Shown here piece after piece: positions 15,766-23,132 of a stretch of 32,234 bases of DNA. Position 1 is the first letter of the stretch. Each line of letters opens with the position of its first letter. The position numbers and the translations under genes are program-made. The stretch lies in contig DBQV01000058.1 of NCBI GenBank assembly GCA_002305755.1, positions 1 through 32,234 on the forward strand. The letters run 5' to 3'. Source of the DNA: Christensenella sp. UBA1385 (GTDB lineage Bacteria; Bacillota; Clostridia; Christensenellales; Aristaeellaceae). A model generated the notes under the pieces. The model made no database searches, had not been told where the DNA came from, and saw only the letters and a list, made by a program, of their open reading frames with translations.

Positions 15766-16200
15766 ATGAAAGAGAATCCCATCGAACTCAAACTGCGCCA
15801 GGACATGACCGAGAGCCTTCTGGGCGGGGACACCCGCCCGCTGAGCGAGATCATCGAGAGCGACCTGGCCGAGCTGAGCGCCGCGGGCCTGACGCAGCGG
15901 CAGCTGGCGGAGGCCATGCGCGCCCTGACGGAAAAGGGCCTGGCCAGGCAGGGGATCGAGACCCGGGCGGGGGATCACACCGTGCTGGTGGAGGAATACA
16001 TGGGCCGCATCGGCTGCCCCTTTAAGCACGCGGTGCGCGAGGCAAAGCGAAACACCACCGTCACCGACGGCAAGGGCAAGACCCTGCGGTGGAGCGACCT
16101 GAGCATCCACCTTATCGAGGCGCACGGCTTCTTCCAGGGGCTGGGCTCCCCCTACCGGTTGGAGCCGCTGGAGCTGGCGGCCTTCCTGGGCCTGATATAA
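15766..16200 (+). CDS. Unrecognised protein at the end of the redox-pump operon
   Basis: 144 aa, cytoplasmic by appearance (no signal or membrane segment). I do not recognise the family. GAGGAGGG directly precedes ATG 15766 and only ten bases separate it from the NqrF-type gene; a strong terminator follows, so it is the last gene of the operon. The N-terminal half is helical and charged. The second half contains IGCPFKHAV (about residues 81-89), WSDLSIHLIEAHGFFQG and GSPYRLEP. The single cysteine, the histidines in FKH, IHLI and AHGF, and the aromatic cluster could bind a cofactor or metal, but that is speculation. Operon position suggests a role in assembly, cofactor insertion or electron transfer of the pump. 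Confidence 0.8.
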   Translation: MKENPIELKLRQDMTESLLGGDTRPLSEIIESDLAELSAAGLTQRQLAEAMRALTEKGLARQGIETRAGDHTVLVEEYMGRIGCPFKHAVREAKRNTTVTDGKGKTLRWSDLSIHLIEAHGFFQGLGSPYRLEPLELAAFLGLI

Positions 16201-16225
16201 GAGCAAAAATAACAAGACCATGCAG

Positions 16226-16250
16226 GAAACGGGCCGCCCGGCCCGTTTCT
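16226..16250 (+). terminator. Terminator of the redox-pump operon
   Basis: GAAACGGGCC (16226-16235), loop GCCC, GGCCCGTTTC (16240-16249), followed by TTATATAT. Perfect 10-bp stem. Confidence 0.8.
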
Positions 16251-16282
16251 TATATATAGAATATGCTTTGGAGGGATGCGCC

Positions 16283-17020
16283 GTGAAACGTCCGATCGTC
16301 TGCCTGTGCCTGCTGCTGTGCCTTTTGCCTTTGTTGCCCGTTTCGGCGGGGGAGGGCTTCACGCCCTACGAGGCCTGGTGCAGCGCAGAGTTCGCCCTGC
16401 CCGCCGCGCAGCATGAAAGCGGCGATCAGCTGACCAACGCCATCTCGCACGATCAGGTGGTGCAGGTCATCGGAGAGAAGGATGACATGCTGGAGGCCGT
16501 CGCATACGTCCTTTCGGGCGAAAAGAAGACGCTGTGGCTTTGGAAGAGCGACTTTACCCGAGTGAAGGAGGGCGACTGGCACCGCCTGATCTATGTGAAG
16601 AACCCCAAGGCGGAGGACCGCCTGCACCTGCGGAGGAGCGGGCAGCGCGGCTCGCTGTCGATGGGCCGCTACTACACCGGCGTGATGCCCGTGGCGCTGG
16701 GCCCTTCCCGAAATGGCTACACCAGGGTGCGGCTGGAGATGCGCGAGGGCTATATGATGACCAGTTACCTGCAGCCCCTTGCCATCGGGGAAGAGCCGGA
16801 GAGCGCCCTGCCGCTGCTGCTGATCGCCCCCAAAAACAGGCAGGCGGTGGGCATGAAGCTCTACCCCTGGAAGGAGGCCTCCAACCTGGGCCGCTACCCC
16901 TTTGGGGAGACCGTGAAGCTGCTGGGGCAGACGGGCGACTGGTGCCACGTGGAGGCCCCGGACGGCTTCACCGGCTTCATGCCCGCCTCGGCCTTCCCGG
17001 GGCAGCTGAGGGAGGACTGA
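16283..17020 (+). CDS. Secreted protein with SH3-like domain
   Basis: 245 aa. GTG 16283 is chosen because GGAGGG lies seven bases upstream and the following residues form a signal peptide (KRPIVCLCLLLCLLPLLPVSAG). Frames further upstream run through the terminator stem. The middle of the protein has no family I can name. The C-terminal ~60 residues resemble a bacterial SH3 module (VKLLGQTGDWCHVEAPDGFTGFMPASAF: loop, 'W-x-V', 'G-x-x-G-F/W' pattern). Such domains commonly bind peptidoglycan. A second possible module lies around YTRVRLEMREGYMMTSYLQP. It stands alone between the redox operon and the SPFH pair. Confidence 0.75.
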   Translation: MKRPIVCLCLLLCLLPLLPVSAGEGFTPYEAWCSAEFALPAAQHESGDQLTNAISHDQVVQVIGEKDDMLEAVAYVLSGEKKTLWLWKSDFTRVKEGDWHRLIYVKNPKAEDRLHLRRSGQRGSLSMGRYYTGVMPVALGPSRNGYTRVRLEMREGYMMTSYLQPLAIGEEPESALPLLLIAPKNRQAVGMKLYPWKEASNLGRYPFGETVKLLGQTGDWCHVEAPDGFTGFMPASAFPGQLRED

Positions 17021-17057
17021 AGCGCGACAAAGCACGGCAAATTCGGCACGACGCCCC

Positions 17058-17086
17058 TTGACAATCTGATATCAAGATGATATCAT
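17058..17086 (+). promoter_or_regulatory. Promoter of the SPFH-Arc pair
   Basis: TTGACA at 17058-17063, 17-base spacer, TATCAT at 17081-17086. The spacer and -10 are covered by two TGATATCA palindromes. Confidence 0.85.
17067..17085. promoter_or_regulatory. Candidate Arc/RHH operator: two TGATATCA palindromes
   Basis: TGATATCA at 17067-17074 and 17078-17085, centres 11 bp apart, lie between and over the promoter boxes. Ribbon-helix-helix repressors often bind paired palindromic subsites about one helical turn apart, and an Arc-like gene is the second cistron of this operon. Autorepression is inferred. Confidence 0.55.
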
Positions 17087-17110
17087 CACCTCCGAAAGGG
17101 GCGTGAAGGT

Positions 17111-18133
17111 ATGCAGGAAAAGGTTTTGAAGGCGCGGGCGGGGATGCCCGTGCTGGTCGCGGCGATTCTGGCCTATCTGGCCTCGGTCGCGCTGGTGATC
17201 TGGGGCGGTACGATGCTGGACGCCGGCAGGGGCCTGGGCGCGCTGCCGCTGACGCTGGGCATCGTGTGGATGGTGGTGGGGGTCTTCCCCTTCATGGGCC
17301 TCAAGGTGATCAGGCCGCAGGAGGCGCTGGTGCTGACGCTGTTCGGCCGCTACATCGGCACGCTGAAGGACGAGGGCTTCTGGTTTGTGAACCCCTTCTG
17401 CGTGGGCGTGAACCCCGCCGCCAAGACGCATCTTGGCCAGAGCGGGGATGTGGAGAGCGGGCAAAAGCTCCAGCTTGCCCTTTCAGCTCAGGGCGCCTCC
17501 TCGCAGATGGACGCGTCCGGCAAGAAGATCTCGCTGAAGGTGATGACGCTGAGCAACGCCAAGCAGAAGGTGAACGACTGCCTGGGCAACCCCATCGAGA
17601 TCGGCATCGCCGTGATGTGGCGCGTGACGGACACGGCCAGGGCCGTGTTCACCGTGGACAATTACAAGGAATATCTCTCGCTGCAGTGCGACAGCGCGCT
17701 GCGCAACATCGTGCGCATCTATCCCTACGACATCGCCCCCAATGTGGATACCACGGGCGACGGCGAGCCGGATGAGGGCAGCCTGCGCGGATCGGCCGGC
17801 GTGGTGTCCGAGCGCATCCGCAAGGAGATCCAGCAGAAGGTGGAGAGCGCGGGGCTTGAGATCATCGAGGCGAGGATCACCTACCTGGCCTACGCGCCGG
17901 AGATCGCCGCCGTGATGCTGCAGCGCCAGCAGGCCTCCGCCCTGATCGACGCGCGCAAGATGATCGTGGACGGCGCGGTGGGCATGGTGGAGATGGCCCT
18001 CGCGCGGCTGGAGGAGAACGGCTCCATCCAGCTGGATGAGGAGCGCAAGGCCGCCATGGTATCCAACCTCCTGGTGGTGCTGTGCGGCAACCGCGACGCT
18101 CAGCCCGTCGTGAACAGCGGGAGCCTTTACTGA
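17111..18133 (+). CDS. SPFH/Band 7 domain membrane protein
   Basis: 340 aa. Two N-terminal hydrophobic segments (about residues 12-34 and 44-64) are followed by an SPFH domain: IRPQEALVLTLFGRYIGTLKDEGFWFVNPF, then IEIGIAVMWRVTDTARAVFTVDNYKEYL, and SERIRKEIQQKVESAGLEIIEARITYLAYAPEIAAVMLQRQQASA. SPFH proteins form oligomeric rings or cages on the membrane and scaffold proteases or microdomains. No protease gene is adjacent, so the partner here is unknown. It ends one base before the Arc-like gene, so the two are co-expressed. The start ATG 17111 has GAAGG directly upstream and AAAGGGG further up. Confidence 0.9.
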   Translation: MQEKVLKARAGMPVLVAAILAYLASVALVIWGGTMLDAGRGLGALPLTLGIVWMVVGVFPFMGLKVIRPQEALVLTLFGRYIGTLKDEGFWFVNPFCVGVNPAAKTHLGQSGDVESGQKLQLALSAQGASSQMDASGKKISLKVMTLSNAKQKVNDCLGNPIEIGIAVMWRVTDTARAVFTVDNYKEYLSLQCDSALRNIVRIYPYDIAPNVDTTGDGEPDEGSLRGSAGVVSERIRKEIQQKVESAGLEIIEARITYLAYAPEIAAVMLQRQQASALIDARKMIVDGAVGMVEMALARLEENGSIQLDEERKAAMVSNLLVVLCGNRDAQPVVNSGSLY

Positions 18134-18134
18134 G

Positions 18135-18332
18135 ATGGCGGACGCCAAAAAGCAGATCCCTCTGCGCCTGTCCGCCAGGCTCTACGCGCAGCTGGCCGCC
18201 TGGGCGGAGGAGGATTTCCGCTCGGTCAACGGCCAGATCGAGTACCTGCTCAGCGAGTGCGTGCGCCAGAGGAAGAAGAACGGCCGCCCGCTGCCGGAAA
18301 GCTTTGACGAAGAGCTGGATCTGGACCTGTGA
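18135..18332 (+). CDS. Arc-type ribbon-helix-helix DNA-binding protein
   Basis: 65 aa. The N-terminal strand KKQIPLRLSARLYAQL and the helix-turn-helix AAWAEEDFRSVNGQIEYLLSECVRQRKK match the Arc/MetJ ribbon-helix-helix pattern, with an acidic tail (DEELDLDL). These proteins bind as dimers through a beta ribbon in the major groove. Small RHH genes directly behind SPFH genes are a recurring pair in my recollection of clostridial genomes. The palindromes in the shared promoter at 17067-17085 are the obvious candidate target. No toxin gene is adjacent, so an antitoxin role is not supported. Confidence 0.8.
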   Translation: MADAKKQIPLRLSARLYAQLAAWAEEDFRSVNGQIEYLLSECVRQRKKNGRPLPESFDEELDLDL

Positions 18333-18436
18333 GCCGAGGCGCATCTTAAGCACCGGCCCGGCGGATTCGTTCGCCGGGTTTTTGCGCGCATGTCGTTTCT
18401 GAGCAATTTTTGATGATGATATAACAGCTTCCTTGC

Positions 18437-18466
18437 TTTACACAGGGGGGCGGTCTGGCTTAATAT
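18437..18466 (+). promoter_or_regulatory. Promoter of the sugar kinase/isomerase genes
   Basis: TTTACA at 18437-18442, 18-base spacer, TAATAT at 18461-18466. A TGATGATGATATAAC stretch lies just upstream (18411-18425), partly resembling the SPFH operator. Confidence 0.55.
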
Positions 18467-18508
18467 GGCATACGGACGGGTATCCGCTGTATGAAAATAG
18501 GGGAAAGC

Positions 18509-19492
18509 ATGGTAAGCAGTATGAAAAAGCCAAGGATCCTTGTGGTGGGCAGCTTTGTGATGGACCTGATCGTGCGCGCGCGCCGCTTTGTCAATGCCGG
18601 CGAGACCATTCTGGGCGAGGATTTTACCACGGCTTCGGGCGGCAAGGGGGCCAACCAGGCCGTGCAGGCCGCTCTGCTGGGGGCGCGGGTGGATATGCTG
18701 GGCAAGGTGGGCAACGACGACTTCGGCCGGCGCATGCTGGCCTCGCTCACCGAGCGCGGGGTGGACATCAGCCGCGTGATGGTGACGGACGAGAGCAGCT
18801 CCGCCATCGGCAACATACAGATCCAGGAAAGCGAGCAGGGCACGCAGAACCGCATCGTGGTCATTCCCGGGGCGAACATGCTGATCCGGCCGGAGGAGGT
18901 CGCCTTTCTGAAGGAGGAGATCGGGCGCTACGACATGGTGATGCTGCAGCACGAGATACCGCTGGGCATCAATGAGCTGGTGGCCGCCTATGCCCACGCG
19001 GCGGGCGTGCCCGTGATGCTCAACCCGGCGCCCGCAGCGCCCGTTTCGGACGCGCATCTGGCCAACCTCACCTATATTTCGCCCAACGAGCACGAAGGGG
19101 CCGATCTGGTGGGCTTCCCCATCGTGACGGAAGAGGATTGCAGGCGGGCCATCGAGGCGCTGCTCCGGCGCGGCGTCAAGAACGTGATGATTACCCGCGG
19201 CAGCGAGGGCGCGGTGCTGGGCAACGCGGAGGGCCTTACCTTCAGCCCCTGCGTCAAAGTGGAGCATGTGGCCGACCCCACCGCCGCGGGCGACAGCTTT
19301 GTGGCCGCCTTCTGCACGGCTACCTGCGTGGGGATAAAACATCAGGACGCGATGCTGTTCGCTGCGCACGCGGCCAGCATCACCGTCAGCCGCATGGGTG
19401 CGCAGCCCAGCCTGCCTTCCCTTGCGGAAGTGTTTGACTACATGCAGCTGAAAGGCGTCGACATGGCGCGCTTTGCCGCGCTGAAAGCATAA
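18509..19492 (+). CDS. PfkB-family carbohydrate kinase (ribokinase-like)
   Basis: 327 aa from ATG 18509, which has AGGGGA a few bases upstream; in-frame ATGs at 18491 and 18521 are alternatives. Ribokinase-type enzymes phosphorylate sugars or nucleosides with ATP. The N-terminal substrate region is clear (ILVVGSFVMDLIVRARRF, then TASGGKGANQAVQAALLGA). The C-terminal signature is DPTAAGDSFVAAF, with the catalytic aspartate in AAGD; the family usually has DTTGAGD, so the proline is unusual but lies before the key residue. An SIS isomerase follows after 12 bases. Together they probably convert a pentose or hexose derivative, substrate not deducible. Confidence 0.9.
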   Translation: MVSSMKKPRILVVGSFVMDLIVRARRFVNAGETILGEDFTTASGGKGANQAVQAALLGARVDMLGKVGNDDFGRRMLASLTERGVDISRVMVTDESSSAIGNIQIQESEQGTQNRIVVIPGANMLIRPEEVAFLKEEIGRYDMVMLQHEIPLGINELVAAYAHAAGVPVMLNPAPAAPVSDAHLANLTYISPNEHEGADLVGFPIVTEEDCRRAIEALLRRGVKNVMITRGSEGAVLGNAEGLTFSPCVKVEHVADPTAAGDSFVAAFCTATCVGIKHQDAMLFAAHAASITVSRMGAQPSLPSLAEVFDYMQLKGVDMARFAALKA

Positions 19493-19504
19493 GGAGGGCA
19501 TCAC

Positions 19505-20101
19505 ATGGATGCATTGACCGTATTTCTCAATACCGCGCGGGAAGAGTTTGAGCAGACTCTTTCCGCCATCGACCGCGCGGAGCTGGACGCTGCCGCGAAG
19601 CTGATCTGGCAGGCCGAGGGCGAGGGACGCCGCATCCACATCACCGGCATCGGCAAGCCCGGGCATGTGGCGGGCTATATCGCCTCGCTGATGTCTTCCA
19701 CCGGCACGCCCACCTATTTTCTGCACGGCACCGAGGCCGTTCACGGCTCCTGCGGCCAGCTGGTCGCGGGCGATGTGGTCATCTGCATTTCCAACAGCGG
19801 CGAAACCGCGGAGATGAAATCCACCGCCATCGCCATTCATAACAACGGCTGCAAGATCATCGCCGTCACGGGCAAGCCTGCTTCCTGGCTTGCGAAGTTT
19901 GCGGACGTGCACCTGACCGCCGCCGTTCAAAACGAGGGCGGCCCCATGAACCGCGCGCCCCGCACCTCTATCCTGGCTGAGGTGCTGGTGCTGCAGGCCC
20001 TCAGCGTTATCCTGCAGGAAAAACGGGCCATGACTCCGCAGGAGTATGTGCTGCGCCATCCCGGCGGCGCGCTGGGCCAGCTGCGCGAAGGGGAAAAGTA
20101 G
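19505..20101 (+). CDS. SIS-domain sugar isomerase (KpsF/GutQ-like, no CBS domains)
   Basis: 198 aa. A single SIS domain with ITGIGKPGHVAGYIASLMSSTGTPTYFLHGTEAVHGSCGQL, the phosphosugar loop ISNSGETAEM, and C-terminal HPGGALGQL, which is the arabinose-5-phosphate isomerase (KpsF/GutQ/KdsD) pattern. Those enzymes carry two extra CBS domains (about 320 aa); here the protein stops after the SIS domain. It is likely an aldose-ketose phosphate isomerase acting on the product of the upstream kinase. AAGGAGGG precedes ATG 19505. A specific 3-hexulose-phosphate or arabinose-phosphate role cannot be separated from sequence alone. Confidence 0.88.
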   Translation: MDALTVFLNTAREEFEQTLSAIDRAELDAAAKLIWQAEGEGRRIHITGIGKPGHVAGYIASLMSSTGTPTYFLHGTEAVHGSCGQLVAGDVVICISNSGETAEMKSTAIAIHNNGCKIIAVTGKPASWLAKFADVHLTAAVQNEGGPMNRAPRTSILAEVLVLQALSVILQEKRAMTPQEYVLRHPGGALGQLREGEK

Positions 20102-20123
20102 CCGACATCAGTCCATGCATCCT

Positions 20124-20155
20124 GCCGCGCCCGCCGCTTGAGCGGACGCGGCTTT
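20124..20155 (+). terminator. Possible terminator after the SIS gene
   Basis: GCCGCG (20124-20129) pairs with CGCGGC (20147-20152), enclosing CCGC-TTGA-GCGG; only three T follow. Weak candidate. Confidence 0.4.
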
Positions 20156-20235
20156 CATGTGCCGATTTTTTCTTCAAATCCGCATGTATTCTTCCTGTTT
20201 TTATCCGAAATGTCGCGGCCTCTTTCGCCTTTGCC

Positions 20236-20264
20236 TTGCGTATCGCGGCTGAGTAGGCTACAAT
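20236..20264 (+). promoter_or_regulatory. Promoter of the MATE transporter gene
   Basis: TTGCGT at 20236-20241, 17-base spacer, TACAAT at 20259-20264, 31 bases before the start codon. Confidence 0.65.
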
Positions 20265-20294
20265 TTATGCAACTGCTGAATTTGGAGGATATTA

Positions 20295-21737
20295 TTGAAC
20301 GCGTTTCTGCGGCGTCTCTATTGTGCTGAAAGCCTTGTGCCCGAAAGACGGCGGCTCGGCCCCCTGCCCAAAACCGGCGAAGCCTACCGCAACATAGGCC
20401 GCATTGCCGGCCCTTCCGTGGCGGAGATGGTGCTGACCAGCCTGATCGGCTCCATTGACGCCATGATGGTGGGCATCCTGGGCAAGAACGCCATCGCCGG
20501 CGTCAACCTGCCCGTGCAGCCCAGGATGATCTCTCTGGCGCTCTTTTTCGCGCTCAACGTGGGCGTAACGGCCATCGTGGCCCGCCGCAAGGGGGAGGGG
20601 CGGCGCGAGACCGCTAACCAGACCATCCGCAACGCCATCATGCTGGCGCTGATCATGTCCACCGTGGTGATGGCGCTGTCCATCCTGGTCGCCGAGCCGC
20701 TGATGCGGCTGGCGGGCGGCAATACGCGCACGCAGGATGACGCCGCCGTGCTGCGCGATGCCATCGACTACTTCACCATCATCTCGCTCAGCCTGCCCTT
20801 CCACGCGGTGTCCATGTGCGTGAACGCCGCCATGCGCGGCGTGGGCAATACCAGGCTGACGCTGCGGGTGAACATGGTGAGCAACCTGGTCAACGTGCTG
20901 TTCAACTACCTGCTGATCGGGGGCAACCTCGGCTTCCCCCGGCTGGAGGTGCGAGGGGCCGCCATCGCCAGCGTGATCGGCATCGTGAGCGGCACGGCGC
21001 TGGCCCTCTACGCAATCACCAGGCACAAGGACAGCTACCTGCACATCAGCCGGCACGACACATGGCGCTTTGACAGGCAGACCATGGGCAGCATCGTGCG
21101 CCTGGGCGGCAACGCCATGATCGAGCAGATCGGCGTGCGCATCGGCTTTTTTATCTACGGCCGCATCATCTACAGCATGGGCGTCACGGCCTTCGCGGCG
21201 CACAACATCACCGGGCAGATGATGAACCTCACCTTCAACTTCGCCGACGGCCTGGCCGTGGCCGGCACCTCGCTGGTGGGGCAGAACCTGGGGGCCAGGC
21301 GCAGCGACCTGTCCATGCTCTACGGCAAGATGACCCAGCGGATGGCCACCGTCATCTCGCTGATCATCGCGGCGGGCGTGGCCCTGTTCCGCTATCCCAT
21401 CGCCTACCTGTTCATCGACCGCGGCACGCAGGGGGCGGCGCAGGTGATCGAGCTGGCTACCGCCTCCATGGTGGTGCTGGCCTTCTATCAGCCCATCCAG
21501 ATGAACGCCGTCGCCCTTTCCGGCGCGCTGCGCGGCGCTGGCGACAACCTGTACGTGGCCAGCGTGATGACGGTCTGCGTCAGCATCCTGCGCCCGCTGA
21601 TGAGCTTTATCGCCGTCTATGTGCTGCACTTCTCCCTGCCCTATACCTGGGCCCTGAGCCTTGGCGAAATGATGATCCGCGCCGTCGCCTTCGGCCTGCG
21701 CTTTGAAAGCGGCAAATGGATGACCAAAAAGGTGTAG
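20295..21737 (+). CDS. MATE-family multidrug/cation antiporter
   Basis: 480 aa from TTG 20295, with GGAGG at 20284-20288. The MATE fold has twelve membrane helices; hydrophobic segments are spread along the whole length. Family features include the N-terminal IAGPSVAEMVLTSLIGSIDAMMVGILGKNAIAGVNLP, the middle MRGVGNTRLTLRVNMVSNLVNVLFNYLLI, and LVGQNLGARR in the second half. MATE transporters expel organic cations, drugs or metabolites using Na+ or H+ gradients. The Na+ gradient possibly made by the redox pump upstream could drive it, but that link is speculative. Monocistronic, with its own promoter. Confidence 0.92.
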   Translation: MNAFLRRLYCAESLVPERRRLGPLPKTGEAYRNIGRIAGPSVAEMVLTSLIGSIDAMMVGILGKNAIAGVNLPVQPRMISLALFFALNVGVTAIVARRKGEGRRETANQTIRNAIMLALIMSTVVMALSILVAEPLMRLAGGNTRTQDDAAVLRDAIDYFTIISLSLPFHAVSMCVNAAMRGVGNTRLTLRVNMVSNLVNVLFNYLLIGGNLGFPRLEVRGAAIASVIGIVSGTALALYAITRHKDSYLHISRHDTWRFDRQTMGSIVRLGGNAMIEQIGVRIGFFIYGRIIYSMGVTAFAAHNITGQMMNLTFNFADGLAVAGTSLVGQNLGARRSDLSMLYGKMTQRMATVISLIIAAGVALFRYPIAYLFIDRGTQGAAQVIELATASMVVLAFYQPIQMNAVALSGALRGAGDNLYVASVMTVCVSILRPLMSFIAVYVLHFSLPYTWALSLGEMMIRAVAFGLRFESGKWMTKKV

Positions 21738-21753
21738 CCCCTGCCGGCCGCGC

Positions 21754-21782
21754 TTGCGCGCGGCGGGCGCCTCCTATATAAT
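21754..21782 (+). promoter_or_regulatory. Promoter of tRNA-Leu
   Basis: TTGCGC at 21754-21759, 17-base spacer, TATAAT at 21777-21782, ten bases before the mature tRNA. Confidence 0.75.
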
Positions 21783-21791
21783 GCTTCCGTT

Positions 21792-21877
21792 GCCGGAGTG
21801 GCGGAATGGCAGACGCATGGGACTTAAAATCCCCCGGTGGAAACACCGTACCGGTTCGAGTCCGGTCTCCGGCACCA
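21792..21877 (+). tRNA. tRNA-Leu (UAA anticodon)
   Basis: 86 bases including an encoded CCA. The acceptor stem GCCGGAG (21792-21798) pairs with CTCCGGC (21867-21873), discriminator A, CCA 21875-21877. The anticodon loop CTTAAAA carries TAA at 21825-21827. A long variable arm (CGGTGGAAACACCG) marks a class II tRNA, and the T-loop GGTTCGAGTCC is canonical. Confidence 0.97.
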
Positions 21878-21925
21878 AAACCGCCTGGAAACTCTTGATT
21901 TATCAAGAAAGTAGGGCGGTTTTTG
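21878..21925 (+). terminator. Terminator of tRNA-Leu
   Basis: AAACCGCC near 21878-21885 pairs with GGCGGTTT (21915-21922), T-run to 21924; inside is CTTGAT/ATCAAG. Confidence 0.8.
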
Positions 21926-22256
21926 TATATTGTGGCCGAAGCTTGCCGCCAATCCGTACATAAAATCGCCGATGCTTTGAGTTTTCAGACAGACTGACCA
22001 ACACGCGATCATCCGAACCAGATCTTCCTGATAGAAGATCGGTTCGGATGATCGTTACGGTTTGAACGGTATGAAACTGCTTACTCTCCGAATGGAGCGC
22101 CTGAGCAGACAACGAAAACCCGGTCTGGAATACATACTCAACCCGCGTTTGCGCAGCTTTCCGCAGAGTCTTTCTTGTCCGAAAAAACGAAACAAGGGAT
22201 GCTCAGGCTGATGAAAGACAGAAGCCTCACGTTAGGGTAAAGCCCCAGACGGCCCC
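21926..22256. other. Intergenic region between tRNA-Leu terminator and helicase-loader gene
   Basis: No gene is evident in this stretch. It holds the large inverted repeat at 22006-22054 and is less GC-rich than its surroundings. No promoter or riboswitch could be recognised. Confidence 0.6.
22006..22054. repeat. Long near-perfect hairpin
   Basis: CGATCATCCGAACC (22006-22019) pairs with GGTTCGGATGATCG (22041-22054), and GATCTTC (22021-22027) with GAAGATC (22034-22040), leaving one bulged A and a CTGATA loop: 21 paired positions. No T-run on either side, so it is not a plain terminator. Confidence 0.85.
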
Positions 22257-23108
22257 TTACCCGCCCATCACATCCCCCGCCCGCTCCCACAGGCCGCGGG
22301 CGATCTGGGGGCGGCGGGAGGGGCCGCTGACGCAAAGGGGCAGGCAGCGCTCGCGCACACGATCGCAGAGGCGGCGGCGGGCCAGGTCCTGCTCCTGCAT
22401 CAGCTGGCTGAGGCTCAGGTTGGTGGTGACGATCAGGGGGCGGGCGGCGCGGTAGCGGGCGTTGACCACCTCGTAGGCCTGCTCCATGGCGTAGTCGGTG
22501 CCGCGCTCAACGCCGAAATCGTCCAGGATCAGCAGATGGGCGCGGGCGATCTTGCCCAGCCAGTGCTCCCTCTCCGCGCCGAAATTGGCCCCCAGGCGCG
22601 CCGTGAGGCCGGGCAGCGTGTCCATCAGCACATAGCGCCCCTCCTCCAGCAGGGCGTTGGCGATGGCGGCGGCCAGGTAGGTCTTGCCGCAGCCCACCTG
22701 CCCGTAGATCAGCAGGCCGCAGCCGCTTTCCAGCATGCTGTCAAAGCGCTCGGCGTAGCGGCGGCAGGCGGCGGAGGCGTTGGGATCGCGCCGGTCGTCC
22801 CCCTCAAACCGATGGGCGTGCCAGCGCGCGTCGCGCAGGCCCTCCGCCCGCCACAGCTGCACCCGCCGCTGCTGCCGGCGGCGCTTTTCCTCCTGCTCCT
22901 CCCTGTCCAGCTGCTCGGCGCGGCAGCGGCACACATGCCCCACCAGCAGGCTCTCGCCGCCCACCTCAAAGCGGCTCTGCTTGGGCGTGCGGCACTTGCT
23001 GCAATACAGCAGCCCGTCCTCGCCCAGGTATTCATCCCGTCCGTCCGTGGCCCCGTCAAAGCCGGGGAAAAGGCGGATCATCTCCTTCAAATTCATCGGC
23101 TCCGTCAT
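22257..23108 (-). CDS. DnaC/DnaI-like helicase-loader ATPase
   Basis: 283 aa. Starts at ATG 23108 with GGGAGGG upstream. The N-terminal part has a CSKC...CRC cysteine set (residues ~36-60), resembling the zinc-binding region of DnaI-type loaders, followed by a charged helix (QLDREEQEEKRRRQQRR). The AAA+ core carries Walker A GQVGCGKTYLA, Walker B LLILDDFGVE, and sensor VTTNLS, ending in an arginine-rich helix RRRLCDRVRERC. The family loads replicative helicase DnaB onto DNA at origins or restart sites. It follows the DnaD-like gene by 24 bases in one operon. Chromosomal and phage versions look alike; GC content here matches the host. Confidence 0.88.
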   Translation of the reverse strand: MTEPMNLKEMIRLFPGFDGATDGRDEYLGEDGLLYCSKCRTPKQSRFEVGGESLLVGHVCRCRAEQLDREEQEEKRRRQQRRVQLWRAEGLRDARWHAHRFEGDDRRDPNASAACRRYAERFDSMLESGCGLLIYGQVGCGKTYLAAAIANALLEEGRYVLMDTLPGLTARLGANFGAEREHWLGKIARAHLLILDDFGVERGTDYAMEQAYEVVNARYRAARPLIVTTNLSLSQLMQEQDLARRRLCDRVRERCLPLCVSGPSRRPQIARGLWERAGDVMGG

Positions 23109-23132
23109 ACTGCCCTCCCTGTCAGCCGCCGC

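Noticed and set aside
13371..15917. 848-codon minus-strand frame opposite the redox operon
   Set aside because: It spans five unmistakable plus-strand genes and has a composition typical of antisense GC-rich frames.
20102..20294. Riboswitch before the MATE gene
   Set aside because: The promoter lies only about 30 bases from the start codon, leaving no room for a leader structure.
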